Shown here: one piece after another, positions 47,454-57,877 of the stretch
Layout: the number at the start of each line of letters is the position of its first letter
Numbering within the stretch: the stretch's first letter is position 1
NCBI RefSeq assembly: GCF_000382705.1
Contig: NZ_ARQE01000006.1
Location: forward strand, 103,028-167,027
DNA length: 64,000 nucleotides
Direction of reading: 5' to 3'
Origin: Aureimonas ureilytica DSM 18598 = NBRC 106430
GTDB lineage: Bacteria; Pseudomonadota; Alphaproteobacteria; Rhizobiales; Rhizobiaceae
The notes under the pieces: generated by a model
The model's input: only the letters and a program-made list of their open reading frames with translations
Told to the model about the DNA's origin: nothing
Database searches by the model: none
Translations under genes and position numbers: made by a program

Positions 47454-49643
47454 ATGCCCGCCCCGCTCCCCTTCCGACGCGCGCTGTTGATCGGCTGCGC
47501 CCTGTTTCATCTGCCGGCCTCGGCTCTCGCGCAGGACACGGTGGTTCTCGACACCGTGACCGTGGAAGGCAGCGGCGGCGGAACCGGAAACGGCACGAGC
47601 GCCGCGACCGGCCCGGTGAACGGCTATGTCGCGAAGGAAACGACGACGGGCTCCAAGAGCGACACCCCGCTCATCGAAGTGCCGCAGTCGGTGTCGGTGC
47701 TCGGCCAGGAGGAACTGTCCGATCGCGGCGTTCAGAAGGTGGACGAAGCGCTGCGCTACACGCCCGGCGTCTTCGCCCAGCCCTTCGGCGAGGATACGGA
47801 CACGGACTGGGTCTATATTCGCGGGTTCAACGCGACGCAGACCGGCGTCTATCTCGACGGCATGAACCTCTATTCCTACGCGTTCGGCGGCTTCATCATC
47901 GACCCCTTCCTTCTAGAGCGGATCGAGGTTCTGCGCGGGCCGGCCTCGGTTCTCTACGGCGGCAGCAACCCGGGCGGCCTCGTCAATTCCGTGTCGAAGC
48001 GCGCGACGGGCGACCGCATCCGCTACGTCGAAACCGGGATCGACGACGACCCGAACGGCTATGTCGCCTTCGATCTCGCCGACAAGCTGACCGAAGACGG
48101 CGTGTGGAGCTACCGCCTGCTCGGCAAGGTGAAGGGCGGCGACACGGACACCGACTACGCGCAGAACTTCCGCGGGCTGATCGCGCCCAACCTCACCTAT
48201 GCGCCGGACGCGGCCACGCGGCTGAACCTCTATGCGAACTACCAGTATGACGACCAGAACCACGTAAACGGCTTCCTGCCCTATTACGGCAGCGTCGTTC
48301 CGGCCCCCTTCGGCCGGATCAGCGAGCATCTGTTCTATTCCGAGCCCGATCTCGACACGTTCCTCAACCGGCAGGTGCTGGTCGGCTACGAGTTCGAGCA
48401 CAAGACCGACGACGGCGTCACGCTCACCTCGAACGCCCGCTACGGCCATTCGCAGCGCAACGAATACGGACCCTATTTCTACGGCTGGTACGACAGCGCA
48501 CTGGGCTATGGCGGTTTCGAAAAGCCGGTCGGCCCGCCCTTCCTCCTGAACCGTCTGAATTTCGACCACGACACCGAGGTGGACACGTTCACCACCGACA
48601 ATCGCGCCAGCTTCGACTTCACGACGGGCGCGGTGGACCACACGCTGATGGCGGGCGTCGACTACAAGTTCTTCCGCATCGATCAGGTGCAGGCGGTGGG
48701 CGCGGCCGACCCGCTGAGCCCGACCAACCCTGTCTACACCAACCGTCTGGCGCCGCTCTACGCGCCCTATCTGAACGAGGTGATCGACCTCAACCAGCTC
48801 GGCGTCTACGCGCAGGAGCAGGCGAAGTTCGGTGATGGCTTCATCCTGACCCTGAACGGGCGCTATGACGGCGTCTGGATCGATCGCGACGACCGGTCGA
48901 GCGCCGATGCCGACTACGACAGCCGCCAGGGCGCCTTCAGCGGACGCGCGGGGCTGGCCTACGAATTCGCGAACGGGCTTGTGCCCTATGTCAGCGCCTC
49001 GCGCTTCTTCAACCCGCAGATCGGCACGGATGCGAGCGGCAACGGCGTCGTGCCGGAGGAAGGCGAGCAGTACGAGATCGGCCTGAAATACGCCCCGACC
49101 TTCGTCGACGGCGTGTTCACGGCCTCGCTCTTCGACCTCACCCGCCGCAACACGCTGCAGTCGGTCGCGCCGCTCTTCATTCCGCGCACGGTCGGCGAGA
49201 TCAATTCGCGCGGCGTCGAGCTGGAGGCCAAGGTCAATATCGACGAGAACTGGCGCGTCACGGGCGCCTTCACCGCCTTCGACCTGACGATCGAGGACGA
49301 TGCCGACCCCACGCTGATCGGCAAGCGCCCCTTCCTCGTGCCGGAAGTCCTCGCCTCGCTCTGGCTCGACTACACGGTGAAGGGTGGCCAGCTCGACGGG
49401 CTCTCGCTCGGCGGCGGTATCCGCTACCAGGGCGACAGCTATGCCGACAACGCCAACACGCTGAAGGTGCCGGATGCGACCGTGCTCGACGCGGCCGTGC
49501 GCTACGACCGCGAGACCTGGGGCGTTTCGCTGAACGTGAACAACGTCTTCGACAAGAAATATGTCGCGGGTTGCCAGACCGCCGTCACCTGCGGCTATGC
49601 CGAGGGCCGCTCGGGTCTCCTCAAGGCGCATTTCAACTTCTGA
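47454..49643 (+). CDS. TonB-dependent siderophore receptor (ferrichrome type)
   Basis: 729-residue outer-membrane receptor. The signal peptide is cleaved after about residue 26 (SALA|QD). A TonB-box-like segment LDTVTVEG lies near residue 32. The plug domain (~65-165) has the motifs IEVPQSVSVLG, LRYTPGVFA and RIEVLRGPASVLYGGSNPGGLVN. A 22-strand-type barrel ends in the usual terminal Phe (AHFNF). A paired Cys in the last extracellular loop (CQTAVTCGYAEGR) is typical of FhuA/FoxA-like hydroxamate receptors. The siderophore-interacting reductase encoded at 54347-55435 may serve the same substrate. Confidence 0.93.
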   Translation: MPAPLPFRRALLIGCALFHLPASALAQDTVVLDTVTVEGSGGGTGNGTSAATGPVNGYVAKETTTGSKSDTPLIEVPQSVSVLGQEELSDRGVQKVDEALRYTPGVFAQPFGEDTDTDWVYIRGFNATQTGVYLDGMNLYSYAFGGFIIDPFLLERIEVLRGPASVLYGGSNPGGLVNSVSKRATGDRIRYVETGIDDDPNGYVAFDLADKLTEDGVWSYRLLGKVKGGDTDTDYAQNFRGLIAPNLTYAPDAATRLNLYANYQYDDQNHVNGFLPYYGSVVPAPFGRISEHLFYSEPDLDTFLNRQVLVGYEFEHKTDDGVTLTSNARYGHSQRNEYGPYFYGWYDSALGYGGFEKPVGPPFLLNRLNFDHDTEVDTFTTDNRASFDFTTGAVDHTLMAGVDYKFFRIDQVQAVGAADPLSPTNPVYTNRLAPLYAPYLNEVIDLNQLGVYAQEQAKFGDGFILTLNGRYDGVWIDRDDRSSADADYDSRQGAFSGRAGLAYEFANGLVPYVSASRFFNPQIGTDASGNGVVPEEGEQYEIGLKYAPTFVDGVFTASLFDLTRRNTLQSVAPLFIPRTVGEINSRGVELEAKVNIDENWRVTGAFTAFDLTIEDDADPTLIGKRPFLVPEVLASLWLDYTVKGGQLDGLSLGGGIRYQGDSYADNANTLKVPDATVLDAAVRYDRETWGVSLNVNNVFDKKYVAGCQTAVTCGYAEGRSGLLKAHFNF

Positions 49644-49851
49644 CACCGCGGCCTTTGCCGAGGACGAGGGGCGCATGTCGCCCCTCGTCATCCACCTCGC
49701 ACGGGGTCGGCACGCTGAATTTCCAGGCGAGCGGACGCGATTCACTCGTCCGCTAAAAGGTTTTTTAGGGGCAGATGCCCATACGTCAGTGGGATCGGGA
49801 TTTCGCAGACCGCGTGCGTGGCCCGACACGCCCCTCGCGCCGAGGCCTGCC

Positions 49852-51018
49852 TTGACACCACTCGATCTCGGAACCGTGATCCTTCTGCACAAGACGTCGC
49901 TTCTGGCGGGCAGCGCGACGCTGCTTCTCGTGTGGTTTCGCACGGAGCGCCCGCCGGCGGTGGCGATGATCGCGGCGGCGCTCGGCTGGCTCGCGGTCGG
50001 CGCCATTCTGGCGGGGCTCGGAGAAACCAGGCTCATTCCGACGGCCGTGTGGCGCGACACGAGCATGGCGATCGCAGTCGGCGCCTATACGCTTCTCTGG
50101 CTCGGGATGCGCAGGCTCGACCGGCGGGTCGGCGCGTTGCGCTGGTTCGGCCTTCTCACGCCGTTCGCGCTCGCCATCGGCATATGGACGGAACTCTTCT
50201 CCCATAACGAGACCCGCGCGCTTGCCTTCCACGTGACGGCCGGCCTCGGTTCGCTGCTCGGCGGCCTGAGCCTTTGCGCCCATCGCCGTGCCGAGCCGTT
50301 GCCCTCGCGCTGTCCCCTCGCCGTGGCTCTGTTCGCCTGCGCCGCCATCTATGGCGCGCAAATCCCGCTTCTGGCTCTCGGGCTCGCGACCCCCACGACG
50401 CTCGCGCAGGGCTTCGCCCTGACGATGATGCTGCATTTCGCCATTTCCGCCCTCGTGGTTTCCTTCGTGCGGGAGCGTCGCGAGGAACGTTATCGGCGTG
50501 TCTCGCTCACCGACGCCCTCACCGGAACCCTGAACCGCCAGGGTTTCCACGCCCAGGTTCCGGCCCATCTGCCGAACGGCAGCGCGCTCGCGGTGTTCGA
50601 CCTCGACCTGTTCAAGGCGATCAACGACCGATACGGCCATCCCGGCGGGGACCGGGTGCTGATCGCTTTCGCGCGTGTGATCGAGCGATGCGTGAGGCCC
50701 GGCGAGATCGTGGCGCGGATCGGGGGAGAGGAGTTCGTTCTCTACGTTCCACCCGAAGCCGCGCGGCACGCGCTGGCCCGCGTGGAGGACATTCGCGTTT
50801 CGCTGATGGAAACGGGCGTGAACTGGAAGGGCGAGACGATCTTCGTCTCGACCAGCGTCGGTCTCGCGCATTGCGAGACGGCGGACGGCATCAGCCGGGA
50901 GACGCTCTTCGCAATGGCGGACGAGGCCCTTTACCGGGCCAAGCAACACGGCCGAAACCGCGTCGCGCAGGCCGGCACTGTCGCGAACGACACGCCGCCC
51001 CAGGCCCGCGCCGCCTGA
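49852..51018 (+). CDS. Membrane-bound diguanylate cyclase (GGDEF)
   Basis: About 388 residues. Seven hydrophobic segments (~1-205) form an integral membrane sensor, followed by a GGDEF domain making cyclic di-GMP. The catalytic loop is RIGGEEF, with DALTGTLNRQGF and FDLDLFKAINDRYGHPGGD upstream. The inhibitory-site position reads RPGE instead of RxxD, so product inhibition may be weak. The start is uncertain: TTG at 49852 with GAGG 6 bp before it places the first helix at the N terminus. An open extension back to 49561 overlaps the receptor gene and lacks coding character. Confidence 0.85.
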   Translation: MTPLDLGTVILLHKTSLLAGSATLLLVWFRTERPPAVAMIAAALGWLAVGAILAGLGETRLIPTAVWRDTSMAIAVGAYTLLWLGMRRLDRRVGALRWFGLLTPFALAIGIWTELFSHNETRALAFHVTAGLGSLLGGLSLCAHRRAEPLPSRCPLAVALFACAAIYGAQIPLLALGLATPTTLAQGFALTMMLHFAISALVVSFVRERREERYRRVSLTDALTGTLNRQGFHAQVPAHLPNGSALAVFDLDLFKAINDRYGHPGGDRVLIAFARVIERCVRPGEIVARIGGEEFVLYVPPEAARHALARVEDIRVSLMETGVNWKGETIFVSTSVGLAHCETADGISRETLFAMADEALYRAKQHGRNRVAQAGTVANDTPPQARAA

Positions 51019-51060
51019 CGCATCGACCGGAGCGGCGGCCTATCGAGAAGGTCGCAAGGC

Positions 51061-52803
<1,743 letters not shown>

Positions 52804-52890
52804 CGGCCTTCGTCCTTTCGGCATGATCGGGCGTGCATAGGCCAGATCGGCGAAAATGGCACGACGCGGGAAAGCACCCCGTAGGGCAGT

Positions 52891-52920
52891 AGAAATCCGG
52901 ACTGATAATGTCAACTTATC
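52891..52920 (-). promoter_or_regulatory. Likely promoter of the ABC exporter with GATAA/TTATC palindrome
   Basis: On the minus strand TTGACA (52914-52909) is followed by a 17-bp spacer and TACTGC (52891-52886). The -35 lies inside the palindrome GATAA-N7-TTATC (52904-52920), a possible repressor site. The opposite oxidase gene starts 91 bp away. Confidence 0.35.
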
Positions 52921-53010
52921 GCTCTGCGATGCCCCCGCTTGCTTCGTTGGTCTGACTGAGCGACATCCGGACCCTGATCGCGTCGCCCCATTCGATAAGA
53001 GACACCACCC

Positions 53011-54339
53011 ATGCCGAGCCCCCCGATCGATCCGGTCGAAACGGACGAGACGCTTCCCGCCCGCGTCGATGTCGCCATTATCGGCGGCGGCATTATCGGG
53101 CTCTGCACCGCCCTTTCGCTCACGGAGCGTGGGCTCAGCGTCCTCGTCTGCGAGAAGGGCGAAATCGCCGGCGAACAGTCCAGCCGGAATTGGGGCTGGT
53201 GCCGCGCCAGCCGGCGCGACCCGCGCGAGATCGCTCTGGCCGCCGAAGCGGTTCAGATGTGGTCGCGCATGAACGCCGTGGTCGGGGCCGAGACCGGCTT
53301 TCGCCAGAGCGGCATCCTTTTCACCAGCGACAGCGAGGACGAGCTCGAGCGCTGCGAAACCTGGCTCGACGCCGCGCGCCCCTATCAGCTCACCTCGCGC
53401 ATGGTCGGCGGCGCCGAGGCGGCCCGGCTTCTCGATGGCCTGCAACGCCCGGTGAAAGGCGCGCTCTACACGCCCGGCGACGGCCGTGCCGAGCCGCAGA
53501 AGGCCGGCCCCGCCATTGCCGGCGCGTTGCGGCGCATGGGCGCGACGGTCGTCGCGCGCTGCGCGGTTCGCGCGCTCGACACGGCGGGCGGCCGCGTGGT
53601 CGGCATCGTCACCGAGCGTGGGCGCGTGGCCGCCGACGCCGTGGTTCTGGCGGGCGGCGCGTGGTCGCGCCTCTTCACCATGCCGCTCGATCTGCGCCTG
53701 CCGCAGCTCAAGGTCCATGCGACCGCGCTGCGAACGGGCGCGCTGGACGGGCCGGAGGGCGCGGCCTGGATGAGCGACTTCGCCTTTCGCAAGCGGCTCG
53801 ACGGCGGCTACACGATCGCCAACGGGGCCAGCAATCTCGTGTCGGTCGTGCCGGACAGTTTCCGCTTCCTGCGTGACTTCCTGCCCGCGCTCCAGCTCGA
53901 ATGGCGCTCGCTGCGGGTGCGGCTTGACGGCCGCTTCCGCGAGGAACTGCAGGAATGGACGCCCAAAGCGCCCGATGAAATCTCGCATTTCGAGCGGGTG
54001 CGCGTGCTCGACCCGGCGCCGATCGAGGACATGAACCGCGCCGCGATGGCGGCGGCCGCGCGCGCCTTTCCCGCCTTCGCCAAGGCGCGGATCGAGCAGC
54101 AATGGGCCGGCATGATCGACGTGACGCCCGACGCCTTGCCCGTCATCTCCGGCGTGAAGTCCCTCCCCGGCTTCTTCATCGCGACCGGCTTTTCGGGCCA
54201 TGGGTTCGGCATCGCCCCGGCGGCGGGCCGCCTGTGTGCCGATCTCGTCACGGGTTCCACGCCCCTGGTGGACCCCGCCGCCTTCCGCCTGTCGCGCTTC
54301 TCCGACGGCTCGCGCCCGAGGCCGACGACCAGCGTTTAA
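53011..54339 (+). CDS. DadA-like FAD-dependent amine/amino-acid oxidoreductase
   Basis: 442-residue DAO-family flavoprotein. The dinucleotide motif VAIIGGGIIGLCTALSL lies at about 21-37, followed by a NWGWCRASRRDPRE segment, FRQSGILFTSD, and a C-terminal FAD/substrate block IDVTPDALPVISGVKSLPGF and TGFSGHGFGIAPAAG. This is the arrangement of D-amino-acid or N-methyl-amino-acid dehydrogenases. The FAD-binding N terminus is intact and length normal. It diverges from the ABC exporter and converges with the siderophore-interacting gene. The substrate cannot be read from context. Confidence 0.88.
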   Translation: MPSPPIDPVETDETLPARVDVAIIGGGIIGLCTALSLTERGLSVLVCEKGEIAGEQSSRNWGWCRASRRDPREIALAAEAVQMWSRMNAVVGAETGFRQSGILFTSDSEDELERCETWLDAARPYQLTSRMVGGAEAARLLDGLQRPVKGALYTPGDGRAEPQKAGPAIAGALRRMGATVVARCAVRALDTAGGRVVGIVTERGRVAADAVVLAGGAWSRLFTMPLDLRLPQLKVHATALRTGALDGPEGAAWMSDFAFRKRLDGGYTIANGASNLVSVVPDSFRFLRDFLPALQLEWRSLRVRLDGRFREELQEWTPKAPDEISHFERVRVLDPAPIEDMNRAAMAAAARAFPAFAKARIEQQWAGMIDVTPDALPVISGVKSLPGFFIATGFSGHGFGIAPAAGRLCADLVTGSTPLVDPAAFRLSRFSDGSRPRPTTSV

Positions 54340-54346
54340 GGCGGGG

Positions 54347-55435
54347 TCAGTCTTCGGACGCGCCCTCCGCATCCTGCGATAGGCCGCGCCGCCAATAGGC
54401 GACCACGAGGTGCTGGTTCTTCTTCAGGCCGCGCTCCTTGCGGCAGAACTGGCGGATGTCCTTGAAGGCGTTGAACTCCGCGGCGGCCCAGACGAAGACA
54501 TCCGGTCCGCCCGGCCAGATCACGGACCGGGCGGCGTCCACGAGCAGCGAGGTCGTGCCGGCCGGTTGGCCCGCCCGGTGCAGCCAGCGAAGGCGCACGC
54601 CATCGGGCTTCGTGAGCGGCAGTTCGTCGGCAGGCCCGTCCACCTCGACGAAGACCTCGCCCCGCGCCTCCGGCCCCATCTCCTCCAGAGAGCGGGCGAT
54701 GGCGGGCAGCGCCGATTCGTCGCCGAGCGCCAGCACCCAGCCGACCGAGGGAATTTCGCCGCCGCCCGGGCCGAGCAGGCCGACGCGGTCTCCCGGCTGC
54801 GCCGTGCGCGCCCAGCGGCATCCCGCCCCCGGCGGCGTGTGCAGCACCACGTCCACGGCCATGCGCCCGCCCGCCGGATCGACGCTGCGCACCGTGTAGA
54901 CGCGTGTCTTCAACGTGTCCTCGCCTTCCGGCCAGATCGGTAGCGCCGCCGGGCCGGCGGTGGGCCAGACCGGCTCGCGGCCTTCGGGCGGAAACAGAAG
55001 GCGCACATGCAACCCGCCGCTGACGAAGCGCTCGAGGCGCTCGCCGGACAGATGCACGCGACGCATGTTGGGGCTGATCGTCTCGGCGCCGACGACCCGC
55101 ATTTCCCGGAAATGCGGCAGTTCGGTCGTGCCCGCGCCGTCGCCGGTCCAGACGAGCGGTGGGCAGGCCGACCCGAACACGCTCTGCACGTAATAGGCGA
55201 CGATGCCCTTGGCGACGCCATGGCGGGCGGCGTCATCGGCTTCCAGCGCGATGGTCGCGCGGCCCTCTGTGAATCGAATGCGGGCGAGCGCCCCGCCGTG
55301 AACCGGCAGAACGGTCTCGCGCGCGGGATCGACCTCGGTCGGCATGTCGTCGGGCAGATGGCGGGCGAGTTCCCGGAGGAACCAGTTCGGATCGTCCAGC
55401 GGCACGCCGAGATGCGCCAGGAATGCAGAGGTCAT
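54347..55435 (-). CDS. Siderophore-interacting FAD reductase with N-terminal DUF2218 domain
   Basis: 362-residue two-part protein. The N-terminal ~95 residues form a DUF2218 domain (FLRELARHLPDDMPTEVDP, then KGIVAYYVQSVFG). Residues ~105-355 form a siderophore-interacting reductase of the ViuB/SIP family, with FAD motif RVYTVRSVDP, a GDRVGLLGPGG nucleotide turn, LGDESALPAIA, and the C-terminal signature WAAAEFNAFKDIRQF followed by GLKKNQHLVVAYWRRG. SIPs reduce ferric siderophores in the cytoplasm to release iron. The TonB-dependent receptor about 5 kb away may feed it. It diverges from the oligopeptide-binding protein gene. Confidence 0.92.
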   Translation of the reverse strand: MTSAFLAHLGVPLDDPNWFLRELARHLPDDMPTEVDPARETVLPVHGGALARIRFTEGRATIALEADDAARHGVAKGIVAYYVQSVFGSACPPLVWTGDGAGTTELPHFREMRVVGAETISPNMRRVHLSGERLERFVSGGLHVRLLFPPEGREPVWPTAGPAALPIWPEGEDTLKTRVYTVRSVDPAGGRMAVDVVLHTPPGAGCRWARTAQPGDRVGLLGPGGGEIPSVGWVLALGDESALPAIARSLEEMGPEARGEVFVEVDGPADELPLTKPDGVRLRWLHRAGQPAGTTSLLVDAARSVIWPGGPDVFVWAAAEFNAFKDIRQFCRKERGLKKNQHLVVAYWRRGLSQDAEGASED

Positions 55436-55527
55436 GCGATCTTCGTCCGGTGGACTGCGGTGGCCGCCACCGCGAGGCGGGGGGACGCTGCCCGTCTAAC
55501 GCGGTGCTCACCGGCTCGTCAATAAAG

Positions 55528-55544
55528 ATGACAGACACAGTCAT
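55528..55544. promoter_or_regulatory. ATGAC-N7-GTCAT palindrome between SIP and peptide-binding genes
   Basis: Symmetric site in the AT-richer centre of the divergent gap 55436-55665, with AATAAAG adjoining it. It could be an operator for one or both genes. It does not match the Fur, RirA or Irr consensus as known to me. The rest of the 230-bp gap shows no gene. Confidence 0.35.
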
Positions 55545-55665
55545 ATTTCGGAGACGGGACGGCGCTCGACTTTGGCGCGGGCTTGTGTTGCCCTTCGCTC
55601 CGTTCGAGGCGGCGCGGCAGTCGGCCGCACCACGCCTCCTGTCCAGACGAGGAGCCTATCTGCCT

Positions 55666-57171
55666 ATGCGTCTTCGCCGCTTTCTTCTCGGCCCGGCCCT
55701 CGTGGCGCTTTCCCTCGCCTTCGGCCCCAGCGGATTCGCCGAGGCCGCACCGCGCGACGATGTGACGATCGGCATGGCGATCGAGCCGTCCGGCCTCGAT
55801 CCGACGATCGCCGCGCCCGTGGCGATCGGGCAGGTCGTCTGGCAGAACGTCTTCGAAGGCCTGACCCGGATCGACGAGACCGGCAAGGTTCTGCCCCAGC
55901 TCGCGCAGAGCTGGACCATGAGCGAGGACGGCAAGACCCTCACCTTCAAGCTGCGCGCCAATGTCCGCTTCCACAATGGCGCCGCCTTCGATTCCGCGAC
56001 TGCGAAGTTCACGCTGGACCGGGCGCGGTCGGCCGATTCCACCAATCCGCAGAAGGCCTTCTTCTCGGTCATCGATGCGGTGGAGACGCCCGACGCGGCG
56101 ACGCTGGTTTTGAAGCTGCGCGAGCCCTCGGGCAACCTCCTCTACTGGCTGGGCTGGCCCTCCTCGGTCATGGTCGAGCCCAAGAGCGCGGCCAGCAACC
56201 GCACCGATCCGGTCGGCACCGGCCCGTTCCGCTTCGCCGAATGGCGCGCGGGCGATCGGCTGACGTTGCAGCGGTTCGACGGATATTGGAACGCGGAGGA
56301 CAAGCCGGCGCTCGCCCGCGCGACCTTCCGCTTCATCAGCGATCCGACCGCCCAGAGCGCCGCCCTGAAGGCGGGCGACGTCGACGCCTTCCCTGAATTC
56401 GGCGCGCCGGAACTCTACGACACGTTCAAGGCCGATCCGAAATTCGCGCAGGTCGTCGGCAACACGGAACTGAAGGTCGTGGCCGGCCTCAACAGCCGCG
56501 TGAAGCCGCTGAGCGACGTGCGCGTGCGCCAGGCCCTGATGATGGCGGTGGACCGCCAGACGCTTATCGACGGCGCCTGGGGCGGCTTCGGGACGCCGAT
56601 CGGCAGCCATTACACGCCGAACGACCCCGGCTATCGTGACCTCACGGGTGTTCTGCCCTACGACCCGGCCAAGGCTAGGGCGCTCCTGGCGGAAGCCGGC
56701 TATCCCAACGGGTTCGAGCTGAGCATCCGCTCGCCGCAGATGAGCTATGCGACGCGCAGCTCGGAAATCCTCCAGGCGATGCTCGCGGAGATCGGCGTCA
56801 CGCTTCGCATCGTGCCGACCGAGTTTCCGGCCGTCTGGGTGGATCAGGTCTTGAAGGGCCACGATTTCGAGATGACGATCGTCGCCCATGCCGAGCCGCT
56901 CGACATCGGCATCTACGCGCGGCCCGACTATTATTTCGGCTTCGCCAACCCGGAGTTCGACAAGGTGATCGGCGAGGCGCAGCGCACGGTGAACGACAAG
57001 GACCGGCTCGCGCTCTATGGCAAGGCGCAGGAGATCCTGGCGCGCGACGTGCCGGCGCTCTACCTCTTTGTCATGCCGAAGCTCGGCCTCTGGAACACCG
57101 ATCTGCAGGGGCTCTGGCACAACGAGCCGATCCCTTCCAATGATCTGACGGATGTGCGCTGGGTCCGCTGA
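55666..57171 (+). CDS. Oligopeptide/nickel-type ABC substrate-binding protein (family 5), orphan
   Basis: 501-residue extracytoplasmic solute-binding protein. A signal peptide MRLRRFLLGPALVALSLAFG extends to about residue 28 (AEA). The family-5 domain carries EPSGLDPTIAAPVAIGQVVW, the signature LAQSWTMSEDGKTLTFKLR and VRQALMMAVDRQTLIDGAWGG. The start at 55666 follows GAGGAGCC; an in-frame extension to 55423 overlaps the SIP gene. No permease or ATPase genes are adjacent, so it must use a transporter encoded elsewhere. A peptide, heme or metal-chelate ligand is possible. Confidence 0.9.
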   Translation: MRLRRFLLGPALVALSLAFGPSGFAEAAPRDDVTIGMAIEPSGLDPTIAAPVAIGQVVWQNVFEGLTRIDETGKVLPQLAQSWTMSEDGKTLTFKLRANVRFHNGAAFDSATAKFTLDRARSADSTNPQKAFFSVIDAVETPDAATLVLKLREPSGNLLYWLGWPSSVMVEPKSAASNRTDPVGTGPFRFAEWRAGDRLTLQRFDGYWNAEDKPALARATFRFISDPTAQSAALKAGDVDAFPEFGAPELYDTFKADPKFAQVVGNTELKVVAGLNSRVKPLSDVRVRQALMMAVDRQTLIDGAWGGFGTPIGSHYTPNDPGYRDLTGVLPYDPAKARALLAEAGYPNGFELSIRSPQMSYATRSSEILQAMLAEIGVTLRIVPTEFPAVWVDQVLKGHDFEMTIVAHAEPLDIGIYARPDYYFGFANPEFDKVIGEAQRTVNDKDRLALYGKAQEILARDVPALYLFVMPKLGLWNTDLQGLWHNEPIPSNDLTDVRWVR

Positions 57172-57178
57172 CGCGGCT

Positions 57179-57877
57179 CTAGCGACGGAGGGAAAAGCTC
57201 GCGACCACCGGAAGGTGGTCGGAGCCGGGCGCGGCGTCGTGGAAGGCTTCGGCGCTTTCGAGCTGCAAGTCCGCGCTCGCATAGATCCGGTCCATCGGCA
57301 TGAAAGGCCGCTTGGCCGGCCAGCTCGGCCGCTGGACGACCTGCGGCAGCACGGCGCGGAGTTCGGCGTCCACTGCCCCCGACGCGCGCCATTCGTTGAA
57401 GTCTCCGAGCGCGATCGCTGCCTCGCCGGGCCGCACGAGACCCGACAGGAACGCCGCCTGCCGCTGCCGCGCGGCCGGGCGCAGGCCGAAATGCGCGGCA
57501 AGGCAGCGGACCCGGCCGAGCGGTGTCTCCGCCTCCGCCTCGATCACCGCGCGCGGCTCGAAGCCGGGTCCCGGCAGCGCGTGGACCTTGACGTCGCGCA
57601 GCGGATGGCGGGACCAGAGGAGATGGCCGTAGTCTCGTCCGCGCGCTCCGAAGAGCCGCGCCTCCGCGACATGATCTGCGAGCGCCTCGCGCAGGCGTTC
57701 GAAGGCGAAGGGCTCGCGCCCGAGATGGGCGCGCCCGTCCACTTCCTGCAGGGCGATGATGTCGGCGTCGATCGCGCGGATCAGGCGGATCGTGCGTTCG
57801 AAATCGGGCCGTCGCCCCTCGCCGAAGAAGCCGTGGATGTTCCAGGTCGCGACGCGCAGCGCGCCGCTAGCGGACAT
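57179..57877 (-). CDS. Endonuclease/exonuclease/phosphatase-family hydrolase
   Basis: 232-residue metal-dependent hydrolase of the EEP fold, which includes sphingomyelinases, phosphoesterases and nucleases. Metal and catalytic motifs are ATWNIHG (Asn), IIALQEVD (Glu), LGDFNEW (Asp-Asn) and GSDHLPVVA (Asp-His). No signal peptide or membrane segment. It overlaps the upstream sugar-transferase gene by 11 bp, so a lipid- or glycan-phosphate role is more likely than DNA repair. Substrate unknown. Confidence 0.88.
   Translation of the reverse strand: MSASGALRVATWNIHGFFGEGRRPDFERTIRLIRAIDADIIALQEVDGRAHLGREPFAFERLREALADHVAEARLFGARGRDYGHLLWSRHPLRDVKVHALPGPGFEPRAVIEAEAETPLGRVRCLAAHFGLRPAARQRQAAFLSGLVRPGEAAIALGDFNEWRASGAVDAELRAVLPQVVQRPSWPAKRPFMPMDRIYASADLQLESAEAFHDAAPGSDHLPVVASFSLRR

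Noticed and set aside
49561..49851. A longer N terminus for the diguanylate cyclase
   Set aside because: It overlaps the end of the receptor gene, is Arg/Ser/Pro-rich, and would put about 97 uncharacteristic residues before the first membrane segment.
47913..50066. A 717-codon minus-strand frame across the TonB receptor
   Set aside because: It is antisense to a well-defined receptor and shows only biased composition without recognisable motifs.
52804..54372. A possible 523-residue N-terminal extension of the ABC exporter
   Set aside because: It runs antisense through the DadA-like oxidase. The exporter has a normal start, ribosome site and full-length domain structure at 52803.
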